Shown here piece after piece: positions 26,965-38,180 of a stretch of DNA of 64,000 nucleotides (position 1 is its first letter; each line of letters opens with the position of its first letter). The position numbers and the translations under genes were made by a program. The stretch covers positions 34,973,176 through 35,037,175 of the forward strand of contig CM028338.1 of NCBI GenBank assembly GCA_016647705.1, given 5' to 3'. Under the pieces are notes generated by a model that was not told the DNA's origin, made no database searches, and saw only the letters and a program-made list of their open reading frames with translations. The stretch comes from Eucommia ulmoides (lineage: Eukaryota > Streptophyta > Magnoliopsida > Garryales > Eucommiaceae).

Positions 26965-27405
26965 ACAAAGGTGACATTTGATTAACATTTTTTTTTCTAT
27001 TCCTAATAAAATTAATTTTTTAGGTTTCTATTTTTATTAAAATGAGATAATAATTCTATTCTAATAGTTCTGAAATTTTTTGAGAACAAAATCGTGTTTA
27101 GTAGCGATAATTATTCTTAAAATATTTTTATAATTTCTCATGAGAAAACAAAATAAAAATAAAAATGCATTTGAGAATAGATGAAGATGTGTGGTGACTG
27201 TGAATCGACGTGGTAGTGGTTCGGCATGATGGTTGCCTTTGTTGGTGATGGCCAACATAGATGGTGAGCAGCATGAGTGGTGGTTCTCAACATTTACTCT
27301 TATAAAATAGATTAGGAATAACTTTCTAAGAGTGAATAGGAATTCCGGAATCACTCCCAAAATTTTAAAAATATTTGGGAACAAAAACATGTTTACCAAA
27401 TACGC
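26965..27405. mobile_element. MITE-like element
   Basis: Inverted ends: left GACATTTGATTAACATTTTT, right (reverse complement) GCGTATTTGGTAAACATGTT. The interior is non-coding, with AGGAAT and GGAACA boxes common in such elements. The target duplication is not resolved, so the superfamily is open. Confidence 0.45.
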
Positions 27406-27479
27406 TTTTTTACATTAATTTCAAAAATCTAGTAGTAAAAACAAAAATCAAGGAGCACAGACGGGCCAAAGTGTTCAGT

Positions 27480-28035
27480 GTAATGTTTTCAGATCAAACT
27501 CACACATTTCTTTTAGTGCTTCCAGCATATACATGATTGTAAAGAGCACCAAGATTTACATATATGGCTCAATATTTAGCTGAAATTCAGGCTGCAAAGT
27601 TAACATCCTTCAAATACTTAATCTCAAAATCCAAGGTTTCGGCCGTTCCCAGTAATAGACAAGGGTTCGAGCTTCATCCGCCCTGGAAATATTAAAACAA
27701 TATATTAAAAAAATCTTTTGACCCATGTACGTGTGTCTGTATATACGATTATAAACAGATTGTGGGCTATAGATAACAATTTTTATCACAGTAATTCAAT
27801 TGAATAGATATTTTTATCTCTTAGATTATATATTTGGGGAGATTCTATCTTTCCTATCATAATAATTAAGGTAGTCAGTTAAATAAATTTAAAATTTAAT
27901 TTACAAAATGCATTAATTATTATTTTGTTTAAATAATATTAAAGCCCGCCTTTAGGCATGCACACTTAAATAAATAAATGTGTATACATATATGTCTTAC
28001 TTTCGGCTTCTCTCATGTCCTTCAAATGGATCTGG
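27480..28035 (-). other. Region downstream of the PDS5C-like gene, probable 3' UTR
   Basis: On the minus strand it follows the stop codon. A plausible acceptor (TTTCCAG, about 27686-27692) precedes a GC-balanced stretch (GGCGGATGAAGCTCGAACCC), which may be a non-coding last exon. No coding frame continues through it. Exon status is inference. Confidence 0.35.
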
Positions 28036-31000
28036 CTACTTCTCTTTTTCTTCCCGATTCCGAGGGGTTTTAAGCTTCAAGATGATCCTGGATGATTTTG
28101 TCTCCGGCTTGCCTGAAGATTTTTTACCTTTTAACTTATCAGGAATGCAAAGGCTAGAATTGTTCGATTTTTTATGGATCGATTTTGATGCCTCAGTTTT
28201 GGACTTGTCAGCAGGAGTCTCACTGCGGCTATAAAACTTTAGGTTAGAATTGTAAGGAAACAATTGCATTTCATTTGTAAATAGAAACCCCTCTTAAGTT
28301 CCACCTAAACACCTTCTCACATAACAACACAGGGACCAAAATTTAAATATATATCAGCAAAATTCACAGGGGAACAATTGTTGAATGATTTTGTTACCCT
28401 CCCCAGACCCCGCAATGGCGGGAACTTTCGTCCCTGGGCTACCCTTTTTTTAATCCTTACACACAAAAAAAAAAAAAAAAAATCCCAGGAAATTTTATAA
28501 AGTGACTGACCTTGAAAAGATATCAGGTTCTTGCTTTACTGGCACTACCGTTGATTGCGCTTGCTTCTGCTGAGGCCTGCTCAAAATCGCCAACCAAACA
28601 GCTTAGAAAGGTAAGACAAACAAATGGAAGTGAAAAGGGAAGACATATATCAAGCCTAACTTCATACATGTTGTCTAAAAACTAACCTTTTTGATGAAGA
28701 GACGCCGTTTTCTTGCTTTACTACAGAGTCCAGATTAGGTTTCGCTTTCCTCTTCCTAGTCCTGCCCAGGAAAAAAATAAATTAAAAATAAATACAAGGT
28801 TTGGTTTTTGAATTCGGAAAAGCCAGGTCCAAAAACTTATGATAAAATATACTTTTTGAAGGATTAAAGACGGAAAGCTTGAACTGTCGAGAATCACTTA
28901 CTTAACAGCGGCAGCAGCAGGCATTGGATGATCAGCCTCTCGCCCCTATAAGTATTTTTGTCACAAAAAATCACATTACATAATGATGTATAATAAAATG
29001 GAACGCCAAATTATAAGCTCCTGTACTTTGGCACTTGCATCACTTAAGCCCTTCTACACTAAAACATCTCAATTGGGTCCTTATCCTTGTCAACTGCTTC
29101 CACGTAGTCCTCCCATTGGAGTTCTGAGATCGCTCTTAAGAGAAACAACATGTGCCTAACACATGCACAATAACTAAGGGTCAGGCATCTGTTAACCGGA
29201 AACACGAACAGAAGGGCTACATTGAAGCACTTGAGAACATAGAAGGGCACAATTGAGATGTTTTCAGTTAAAGGGCCTTAATTGACAAGGATCGAAGTAC
29301 ATGGACTTGTATGGTAAATACCAAAATAGATAAACCACGAACTTAATTCAGAAACAAGAGGAAAAAGGGGGACGAAAAATGAAAAAAGAAAAACCGACTT
29401 GATCTGGGGATTCATTGTCAACCAAATTCCAACGTTCCTTGCTAAGGTTCAATACTTCTTTATCACCATCTTCATATAGAACCTGCAAGGGAAACAACAA
29501 AAACAACCGAAAAATAATAAACATGAGAAAAATCAACATGAGGATGAGTGGCTGGATGAAGAAATATATGAAGAATGATGAAGGTCTAATCACCATGTGT
29601 TTTCTCTTTACAGGGTCAAATGAAGAAATAGTGCCTTCATAATACCTGCCAAAAACAAGAATTTTCAAAACAAGGTACTCAAAAACCATTTTGACGTTGT
29701 CGAAATTCAACATGTAGTCCGACATTTAGCAAGTCCAAATGATTCCGAAGGAGGCAACATGTTCAAGTCTTTTGATTTTTTTTATTTTATTTTTTAATTA
29801 CAGTGGATTTTTTCTTGATTGAAAGCTGGAAATGGTAAGAAATTATAAGCATGGAAAGATATGAGATTGACATTCATAAACTACTCACACTTTATCCAAC
29901 GGCCACCAGACCCTTATTTTACGACCAACCAACTCTTCACCATATTCTTTGGCAATGCGTGAGGATTCAGGATCCTGTATGGAGAATGGAAATTAACCAA
30001 AAATGAACTGAGATATGCATAATTTAGATAATATTGAAGTAGGTATTACTATAAATAGCATTGATAGAGTCAGGAGAAATCAACAAAATAAATTTCTTTA
30101 TGAGACATCTCATTTTAGTTCCCAAATGACGAGATATTAACTTGTACTTCACTTGACAACGTGAAGAGAAAATCATTAATTGAAGTGGTGATCTTTCGTA
30201 TCTAACAAAAATGGGTTTTTAGCATTCCAAATTTCCTCATCACGTTCTTGAACGCCCATTTTATTTTCCGAATTTTGCAACTAGTTATCATAAGTGGGAC
30301 AAAGGCTTAGTTGTTGTTGTTGTTGTTGTTGTTGCAGCTAATTATCATTTAAATATCCTATGTGGAAATTTTGAAAATTTAGACACCGTTTGTTAAGGCT
30401 TTCTTTTTTTTAGTATTTTTTAAAAAACAAAAAAGTTAATTGAACAAAAAAAATATATTTTTATTTAAAAGTAAAAGTAAAAAATCAGAAGTTGTGTTGG
30501 ACAATCTAGAGATTATATCTCAATATTATCCCTCTAAGGGACCTCTTAATCCAAAAGAAAAAAGACAAAGATGATTAAAAAAATGTCCGTACAAAAAAGC
30601 AACATTTTTTGTACCTCTTCTTTTCGGGGAATGTTCTTCCTGTTGCGTTTAGTCTTAGAGGTTCCATTCAAATCATTTTCATCTCTATTAAATGTTGTGG
30701 TTGCAGCCAGTGATGCCAATGTCTGCACAAACAATTGGAAATATTTTTAATATTATCAGTAACCTAAAAATAAAAAAAAATAAAAAAAACATCAGCTCCT
30801 TAAATTAAAGAACTCAATCATTACAGAAAAAATATTAAGGTACCGCTTGGTAACGTTTTTCTCAAGTATTATTTTTGCTTTTTAGCAAAAATCACTTGAT
30901 TTTTAAAAGAGGCATTTGTTTTGCATATAAAAAAAAGTGTTTTTAAAAATAACAAAAAAAAAGAAAGTAAATACATGATCTGAGGTACTTTTCTTTCCGA

Positions 31001-34000
31001 CAAACAAAAGATAGTTGTTTTTTGTTTCTTCAATTTAAAAGATCGATGAGGTAGGGCTTCTTCACCCACTTTTTTCAATCGTCTACGATCATTTATAGGG
31101 ATAAAACTAAAATAACATTTCTGCAACTACGAAACACAGTTTAGATATTTTTTCTTTTGCTTTTAAGTACTTTTTTTTTTTTTTATCAAATCAACTTCTT
31201 GGTTTTAAGTACTTTAAAAAGTGTTACTGAATGGTGCCTCATATAATCCACATTTCCAAGGAGAACGAAATGTTCAGGGAAGATTAAGCTAATACCATGT
31301 CTCCGGATTCTTCCTTTTCTTGCTTTACAACTACATCACCAAGGATAGTTTTTGCCGCTTTAGTCTTGGAATCAAATTCACTTTTCTTGTAGCCCCTCAG
31401 AGATTTTCCTTTTACATCTCGTCTGCGTTCACATCTCTTTTTCGATGCAACTAATTCTGGTGTTTTCTCCTTATCTTTATCACCCAGCAAATCATCCCCT
31501 GGAAGTAATGTTGAATCAGGATCATTATTTTTAGGTCGGCCTCTTCTGGGACAGTTTTCAGGAGTTCTTTTATTTTGAGACGTGGCAGCGTTCATGCTCT
31601 GACAATTTGAGGGTGAAAAAACCGGTTGATTCTCCTTTGAAGCTGAATGCTTAGGCAAACTATTCTTTGTATGATTCCCTTTTCTACCTCCACTAACCAA
31701 GGAGCGATAATATCCCTCTTCCAGTTTAACCAGAGAACTAGGTCGTCGGCCCCTTCTATTTAAAACTGCTTCGGTGTCTGTTTTGGCTTGGATTGATCTT
31801 GTGGAGTCCAAATTTTCAGGTTGGATATCAGTGATTTGATCCTTATTTTTCTGCTGTTCAGTCTCCTGAGAATGCTCAAATATTTTCAACATATCACCGT
31901 CGCTTCTTTTAACACTGCCATCTTCTATCACTGAATCGGATGGTCCATCCACAAACTTTGTTTTCCCTCTTCTCTTTGGAACAGCTTTTTTATCCGTTTT
32001 GGCTACAGCCAATTTTGTGGAATCCAAATTTTCAGGTTGAAACTTGGTTTTTGAATCTTTAGTTTTCTGCTGTTTGGTTTTCCGACAATGCTCTAATATC
32101 TTCAACGAACTTCCATTCTCCAAATTATCAGTGTCATCTCTTTCAGCAGTATCATCCACATATTTACCATTTTCTTGAGGAAAATCAACGCCTAGTTCTT
32201 TTTTACTCCCCCTTCTCTTCAGAACTGCTTCTGTGTCTGTTTTTGCTTGGATTGATCTTGTGATGTCCAAATTTTCAGGCTGGAGATCAGTAATTTGATC
32301 CTTATTTTTATTCTGTTCAGTCTGCTGAGAATGCTCACATATCTCCGAAATTTCACCGTCACTTCTTTTAACACTACTATCTTCCGTCAGTGAAATGGAT
32401 GGTCCATCCACAAATTTTCTTTTCCCTCTTCTCTTTGGAACTGCTTCTTTATCTATGGAATCCGAATTTTCAGGTTGAAAATCAATCCTAGAATCCGTAG
32501 TTTTCTGCTGTTTGGCCTTCTGGCAACGCTCTAACATCTTCAAAGAACTTCCATTCTCCAAATTGTCAGTGTCTGCTCTTTTAGCATTACTATCATACAC
32601 AGAATTACCATTTTCTCGAGGAAAATCCACTTCTAGTCCTTTTCTTCTCCCCCGTCTCTTTGAAATTGCTTCTGTATCAGTTCCTGAATCCTTAGTTTTC
32701 CGCCGTTTGGTCAGCTCAGAATGCTCTAATATCTTCGAAGATTTTCCATTCTCCAAATTGTCAGTAACCATTCTTTTTGCGCTGCTATCATCTGCTTCTC
32801 CATCTGTTATATCTTGAGCTTTTTTTTCAGAGTTCAAGTTTTCGGGTTCGAAATTAGTTCTTGAATCTTGGCTTTTCAGACGTTTTTTAGTCTGATGACA
32901 ACGCTCTAATATCTTCAAAGGGTTTCCTTTCTCCAAAGTGTTAGCTTCTCCATTTTTATCATTACCATCTTCTTCCATTACTGAGTTGGATGGTCCATCT
33001 ACAAATTTACCATCTTCTCGAGAAGAGGGAACATCAAGTGACACCTCATCCGCCGCCTGATTCTACAAATAAATTTAAAAATTGAAAAGAACTCTGGAAA
33101 TATTTGATTATTTTTTAATAAATATCTTAAAGGGGGGAATTATCTAGGATCTTAGTGTCTTCAAAATTGAGAAATTGTGGTTAAGACTCCGAATTGTGAG
33201 CGTATTATTGTTAAGAAATTTTCTAATCACTAGGAAAAACTAAAAGCAATGGTTAATTATATTAAACCCCCTTGTCACTAAGCCCCATTTTCACTTTACC
33301 ACCATAGAGCTTGGAAATAGGCACTTTATCCCCGTTGGACCTAGGTTAAAGTGCAAATTTTAGTTTTTCTGTTAAATATTAAAATATTCCTGGCACAAAA
33401 CATGTCACTAACCTTGAAACACAAAATGATTACTCAAATTAGCTCGATCTAGATATGCATGCATTTGGCATTGAGATTTAATACCCAAATCACTCCCTTT
33501 CAGAAAGATACTTTGTTCACATGAAAATTCAAAAATTTAAAATATCTCAGTGTTCTCATTCTATATCCGTGTTTAATAATATATACACAGACACATATAT
33601 ATATGTTTTCTAAGGTTTCAAGGGGTGAAAAATCCAATTCTGGGTTCAATTTTGACATGGAAGGTCTATATACATTTTAAACAAATAATTAGATTCTTAA
33701 AAACAAAAGAAAATGAGATCAAATTGATGTTTTAAAAATTAAATATTCATGTAAACAAGGTTTTTTTTTTCTTAAAAGGGGTGAGTGCGTTGGGGCTCAA
33801 ATTTTAATGTTTTTGTGAAATTCTGGATTCTAGGTTGTAATACTCTCTGGGATGAATTCATGTGTATATAGATCATCCAAAACGGAGTTCGTAGTATTCA
33901 ATTTGTATTCCAAAATTGAGCATTTGATCTGCATCAGGGGGTGTTTTATAGTCTATTTGCCAATTCTGTTAAATTTCACGAAAAAACTTCTGCACATTAG

Positions 34001-37000
34001 TCCAAATTCTAAAGCGATAAAGTGCCACTTTCTAAACTACATGGGGTACAGCGAAAAGTCCCTGAATACAATGGTTAACCATAAAAGCCTAAAATAAATC
34101 CCCTTATGACAGATGGAACTCACCATATCTTCCCTCTTAGATGAATGTTGGCAAATTGAAGCTACTATTTCAGCATAATCTGCCAGCACTAGTTTCATAG
34201 GTTTCACTGCCTCTGGTAGACAAGTTGAGAGTTTTGCGGCACAGTTTTTTAACACCTTTTCCCCCAACTTCAAGGAAAATGGGGAATCATTCTGTAGGAG
34301 AGAATTCACCTGATTAATGCAGTGGTGAGGAAAAAGAAAATGTACAAAAAGGAGAAGGTAGAGAAAACAAAATGCCTGATTTTCCTTTTTGACGCTAGTC
34401 AGAAGAAGATTAAAAAGCTCCAGTGGGATCTTTTCAGTCTCTTTTATAACCATTGTCATGATTGTTTCCATGTCTGTGAATACAGCAAGGGGGTGATCGG
34501 ACCTAAAATCAAGCGACAATAAAAGATCAATATCTACTTCATTTGTACTTGCTTGTGACAATAGTATACGTTGAATCTCACATCGCTTGTGTTACATGAT
34601 TCTAAGTTATACAGAAAGTTTAGGGCAATTCTCATCTTACTAGGCATCTTTTGAGAGTGAGTTAGGCCCACTAAGTTTCTACATGGAACCAGAGGCAGGA
34701 CTCTTATCTGATATTGAGTGTGTTGAATCCCACATCGATGTTGGGCCTCCCGATATCCATTCACAGTCGTTTGTAAAAAAAATGCACCATGTGCGTGAGG
34801 GAGCGTGTTGAATCCCACATCGATGTTGGGCCCTTCCCCCGATATCCATTCACAGTGGTTTGTAAAAAATACACCATGCGTGTATGTGTGTGTGGGGTTG
34901 GGGGGGGGGGGGGGGGGGGGGGGGGCATGTTGAATCTCACATCATTTGTGTTACTTGATTCTAAGCTATATATAAAGTCTAGTGAAACCCTCATCTTACA
35001 AGGAGTCTTGTGTTGTCCTTCAATTCGCAAATTGTAACATTTCGCAATTAGTCAATTTATTAATTGTTATGGTTTAGTGTTTGGTTGTAAGAATTAAAAA
35101 CACTTAAATTTGCCGGCTAACCATTTAGGTTTTAGTTCAAATGTTATTTTCTCGTGTAATGGGAGAAAAGTATAGCTTAAAATTTTAACAGAAGTAAAAT
35201 AATTGTATATTTTTTGTTCAAACAAACAATATCTAAATTTGATTAAATAATAGGCAAATCGAAAGTTTACAAATCAATTCATCAAAAATAAAATAATTCA
35301 TAAAATAGGTTAATTAGATTTTAGACAACCAAATGGCCTTTAGTGTTTTTGTTCCCCAAAAAACTTGGAACATAAACAGAATGCAGAAACACTTTTGTTC
35401 CGTTTCTAAATTTTTGCATGCGCTCATTTCTGATTCCGACTCCAAGCCTCCAATTTTGCGCATCCAAATGCTGCCTTAAATTAGCTTAATCACTAGTAAT
35501 GGAAACAAGTATGTACTTAATAATTTGAAACAATGAAACAATAATTTGCTCAACATAAAAGAATTACTAAAGAAAATGGAGCAGAATTGGATATCATACC
35601 TAATGGAACTTAGGAACTGTCGAAACATCTGAACAATTAATGAATCAAACTCCATGTCCAGCATCAACAAACATAATCTGACATGGGCAAAAGTATCAAG
35701 AATTTCTATGGCCTTGGAGTAACAGCGACCAGAGACATTTGATAATTTCTCCAAGGCCAATATAGTCAGCTCAAAAATTTCCTGTAAAAAACATTATAAT
35801 GTTGTAAAACATTTATTGAATTTTTATGAGAAAAGGGTAACCTAAAATGAACAAAATACCTTCATTTTCTCATCGTTGTACGGAGCATCCGGTGCAGTTA
35901 TCCTAGTAATCTCACTAATGCAAGATGCAACTGAAACTTTCACATCCATATCAGAATGCCTAAGCAGTTCATCTGCAATCAGAGCCTTCATTGAGGGTAG
36001 AAGTGCATGTTGCATTGATCTGCATGGTGCTTGTGCTACCTTACACAAGAGACACTCTACTCCCTGAGAGAGAGCAATTATCAGTCTAACAGTCTACTCA
36101 ATTAGTTGGGAGGAGGAAAAGGAAATTAACAGAGAAATGAAACGCCTGAGATAAATTAAAAAAAAAAAAAAAAAAGGTAGAGTGAGATCGACACAGACAT
36201 ATACTTTGAGTACGAGCAAATAAAACATCAGGATAATTCACAAAAGAAAAAAAGCAACTATGACAAGAAGATGAGCTCGATTTTCTTTTTTTCTTACAAT
36301 AGAAGGCCATAGTTAACCCTGTAAGCAGAGAGGAGAGGTTGTTTCCGAGAGTTGAACACATAACCTGCAGATGACAATGGAGGAACCTTTACTATTGCAC
36401 CAAATAGAAGGGCATAACTATGGTATGGCACATGAATTCTTTAGCGCCAAAGAGCTTGTTCTAGGGTAAACCATCCACTAGGTCTGATGCTTTAAAGTCC
36501 TCCATAATTGCCTCTTTCCTAGTTTTCTTAGGACTATCACTCCATCTCTCCCGCTCATTAATCCCTCCACTTACATTAAATCACATTTTCCAGTAAAGGC
36601 TTTTGAACTTGTTCTAGTTCACATATCCAGACCATCTTAAACGATTCTCTCTTCTTATTCTCAATGGTGCTAGTCCGAAACCATCTCTCATAAATTCATC
36701 CGAAACTTATCTTATCTTGTGTTACCACTCATCCACCTTTACATTCTCATTTTTGTTACTTCTGCCCATGCTCCTTATTTAGAAGCCATATAAAAGTTAT
36801 TGGTCTTGCAATATTCTCATAAATTTTCCATTTATTACTAAAACTACAATGCCTTTATATTGTTGTAGTCCTTTTAATCCTTAAACCGACTCTAGAATTT
36901 CTCTCAAGAATCAAACTTATTACTAAGACATGTCCGAGTTTCATCAACTGGTACTACACAATCAGCAAACAATATACCCCATGGTACTTCATCTTGACTA

Positions 37001-37574
37001 AAATTTGTGAGTGCATCCATCACTTAAACAAATAGGGGCAAGGCCTTGACACTGACAATGGCAAATCTTATGACCCTAAGCCTTGAGATTAAGAGATTAC
37101 GAGATCAAGTGCAGAACATTGAGTTTATTAAAAGCACACCAATTTTATTGCATAAGGGAAAATATAGGAAAATTTTCGCATGAAATCCCTAGATTCACCG
37201 ATCAATGTTGAAGTGGCAAATTACATGTAATTAGCAAAGGAAGAAAAAAATGTGTCATGAACAAATTTAGGATTGAGAACTCATATAATAATCACTAATT
37301 CTATCAGAATTTGATTCAATAAAGAAATATCGACCAAGTTAAAACACCAACTTTTAATTTCAAAGCATCAAGAAAAAGATAATCAAGTAAGAGTACAATC
37401 AAAAATACCCCGATTCAACATATAAATCATCAATGCGTAGAAAGTACGAGAGTTCATCTACAATTAGCAGCCGAAATTAAAACACATAAACCATTTATTC
37501 AACAAGGAAACATCAACCCAGAAAGAATATATCATTTTAATTCAACAAGCCAAACAGAACTTTACTTTTTTTTT

Positions 37575-37612
<38 letters not shown>

Positions 37613-37817
37613 GTGTGTGTGTGTTTGTGTATCTACAGAAATGGCACATACGTATATACATACATACATACACACACAAAAACAAAGTGAGATAGGTTTT
37701 TACATCAAGGAGATTGAGTAGCTGATCAACTGATGAAGGCGGCATTAGCAGCCTATTCCCAGCTTCCTTGAGCTGAACTTCAAGCTCACTCTGCGTGGAA
37801 GTAGAACAAGAAGCCAT
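28036..37817 (-). CDS. PDS5C: PDS5C-like sister chromatid cohesion cofactor, 14 exons, 1089 aa
   Basis: Cohesin regulator of the short plant PDS5 type (Arabidopsis PDS5C-E), acting in the nucleus in cohesion and DNA repair. Exons in transcript order: 37704-37817, 35860-36063, 35600-35781, 34376-34502, 34124-34291, 31296-33062, 30615-30722, 29889-29974, 29594-29645, 29399-29482, 28902-28945, 28687-28761, 28511-28576, 28036-28228. They total 3270 bp with phases agreeing at every junction. Residues 1-265 form the PDS5 N-terminal HEAT-like region (PPSSVDQLLNLLD, SEITRITAPDAPYNDEKMK). Residues 266-854 (one exon) are charged and disordered, with a tandem duplication and an AT-hook-like RRGRPK near 771. 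Residues about 900-962 are a Tudor-like domain (GRKIRVWWPLDKVYYEG, VLYEDGDKEVL). The C-terminus is lysine-rich. The start at 37815-37817 has G at -3 and +4. Intron 4 needs a GC donor. The match to the family was recognised by eye. Confidence 0.9.
28395..28452 (-). mobile_element. Au-SINE-like fragment in intron 13
   Basis: On the minus strand it reads AAAAGGGTAGCCC, then AGTTCCCGCCATTGCGGGG and TCTGGGGAGGG, matching the 5' part of the plant Au SINE as I know it. The rest of the SINE is missing. Confidence 0.65.
29399..29974 (-). other. Tudor-like domain of the PDS5C-like protein (exons 8-10)
   Basis: Three exons (29889-29974, 29594-29645, 29399-29482) encode GEELVGRKIRVWWPLDKV, YYEGTISSFDPVKRKHM and VLYEDGDKEVLNLSKERW. 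The aromatic-rich WWPLDKVYYEG and the YEDGD.E strand match the Tudor domain of plant PDS5C. From knowledge, that domain in Arabidopsis reads H3K4me1 and links cohesion and repair to gene bodies. The key aromatics and acidic residues are all present. Confidence 0.85.
30841..31233. mobile_element. hAT-like MITE in intron 6
   Basis: Inverted ends: left GGTACCGCTTGGTAACG, right (reverse complement) GGCACCATTCAGTAACA. The interior is non-coding and rich in poly-A and poly-T. The target duplication is not convincing. It sits between exon 7 (30615-30722) and exon 6. Confidence 0.5.
31761..32657 (-). repeat. Coding tandem duplication in exon 6 (two units of about 150 aa)
   Basis: Unit 1 (32217-32657, residues about 401-547) and unit 2 (31761-32216, residues about 548-699) share, in order: RRG.(R/K)K, VDFP.ENG, DNLENGSSLK, QPEN.DS, AVPKRRGK.KFVDGPS, KNKDQITD.QPENLD and RSIQAKTDTEAVL. 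A shorter, older relative of the module lies in residues about 280-400. The DNA copies remain clearly alignable and stay in frame. Confidence 0.9.
34566..34990. repeat. TRIM-like terminal repeat copies in intron 3
   Basis: The motif TTGAATC(C/T)CACATCG or TTGAATCTCACATC recurs at about 34571, 34731, 34808 and 34930, with GATGTTGGGCC and ATATCCATTCACAG boxes after the middle two, and ACTTGATTCTAAG...CATCTTAC(A/T)AGG after the outer two. Similar TGTTGAATCCCACATCG starts occur in short TRIM retrotransposons. A run of 26 G lies inside the block. Confidence 0.55.
34900..34925 (+). repeat. Run of 26 G
   Basis: Uninterrupted homopolymer between TRIM-like copies, in an intron. It could form G-quadruplexes, and its true length is uncertain in any assembly. 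Confidence 0.9.
36440..37060 (-). pseudogene. LINE (L1-type) reverse transcriptase fragment in intron 1
   Basis: On the minus strand, just inside the right edge, the frame reads VMDALTNF, DEVPWGILFADCVVPVDET. This corresponds to the LVMDEL...DEVPW..LFADDIVL.DET core of plant LINE RT, with the catalytic FADD changed to FADC. Further left, eroded stretches (36540-36760) resemble the LINE C-terminal region. Several stops and frameshifts make it dead. It has the same orientation as the host gene. Confidence 0.75.
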
Positions 37818-38180
37818 TTCTCCGCCCAAAACCGGACCCGACCCAGACACCCACCACCTTCAAAACCCTAGAAACCTAAAAAAGTACAAAATCAGCAAAA
37901 TTCAAACCGTAAACAACCAAATTCCGATGTTATAGCTGGTGAACGATTCGTGAGTTTTCTAAAGCATGCACAATAGCTCGCTCTCTCCCTCGGATTCCAC
38001 CCAATTCATCAATTACTGCGAAATATTTGATTTCCGTTCCGGAAATTTGGCCCCTCTCTGTATCTGCTCGGCCGCTACGAGGATTCGCAAAACCCATTGG
38101 CGTTTTTTTCAGAAAGCTTTTTTGTGCTGATGAGTGAGAAGAAATGCGCGCGCGTGTGGTATGGTCTTGCGTCGATGAGA
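37818..38180 (-). promoter_or_regulatory. 5' flank of the PDS5C-like gene, probable promoter and 5' UTR
   Basis: Immediately upstream of the start codon lies a telo-box (AAACCCTA, plus strand about 37864-37871), common in promoters of plant genes linked to cell division. A CT-rich patch (37977-37990) and an alternating GCGCGCG at 38147-38153 follow. No convincing TATA box was found, so the transcription start is not placed. Confidence 0.4.

Noticed and set aside
29348-29725. 125-codon minus frame as a separate gene
   Set aside because: It is exons 9 and 10 of the PDS5C-like gene read through the intervening intron; the donor at 29594 and acceptor at 29482 split it.
37542-37850. Longer N-terminus for the PDS5C-like protein, starting at 37850
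   Set aside because: The codon at 37848-37850 is GTG, not ATG. The ATG at 37815-37817 has a good context and gives the family start.
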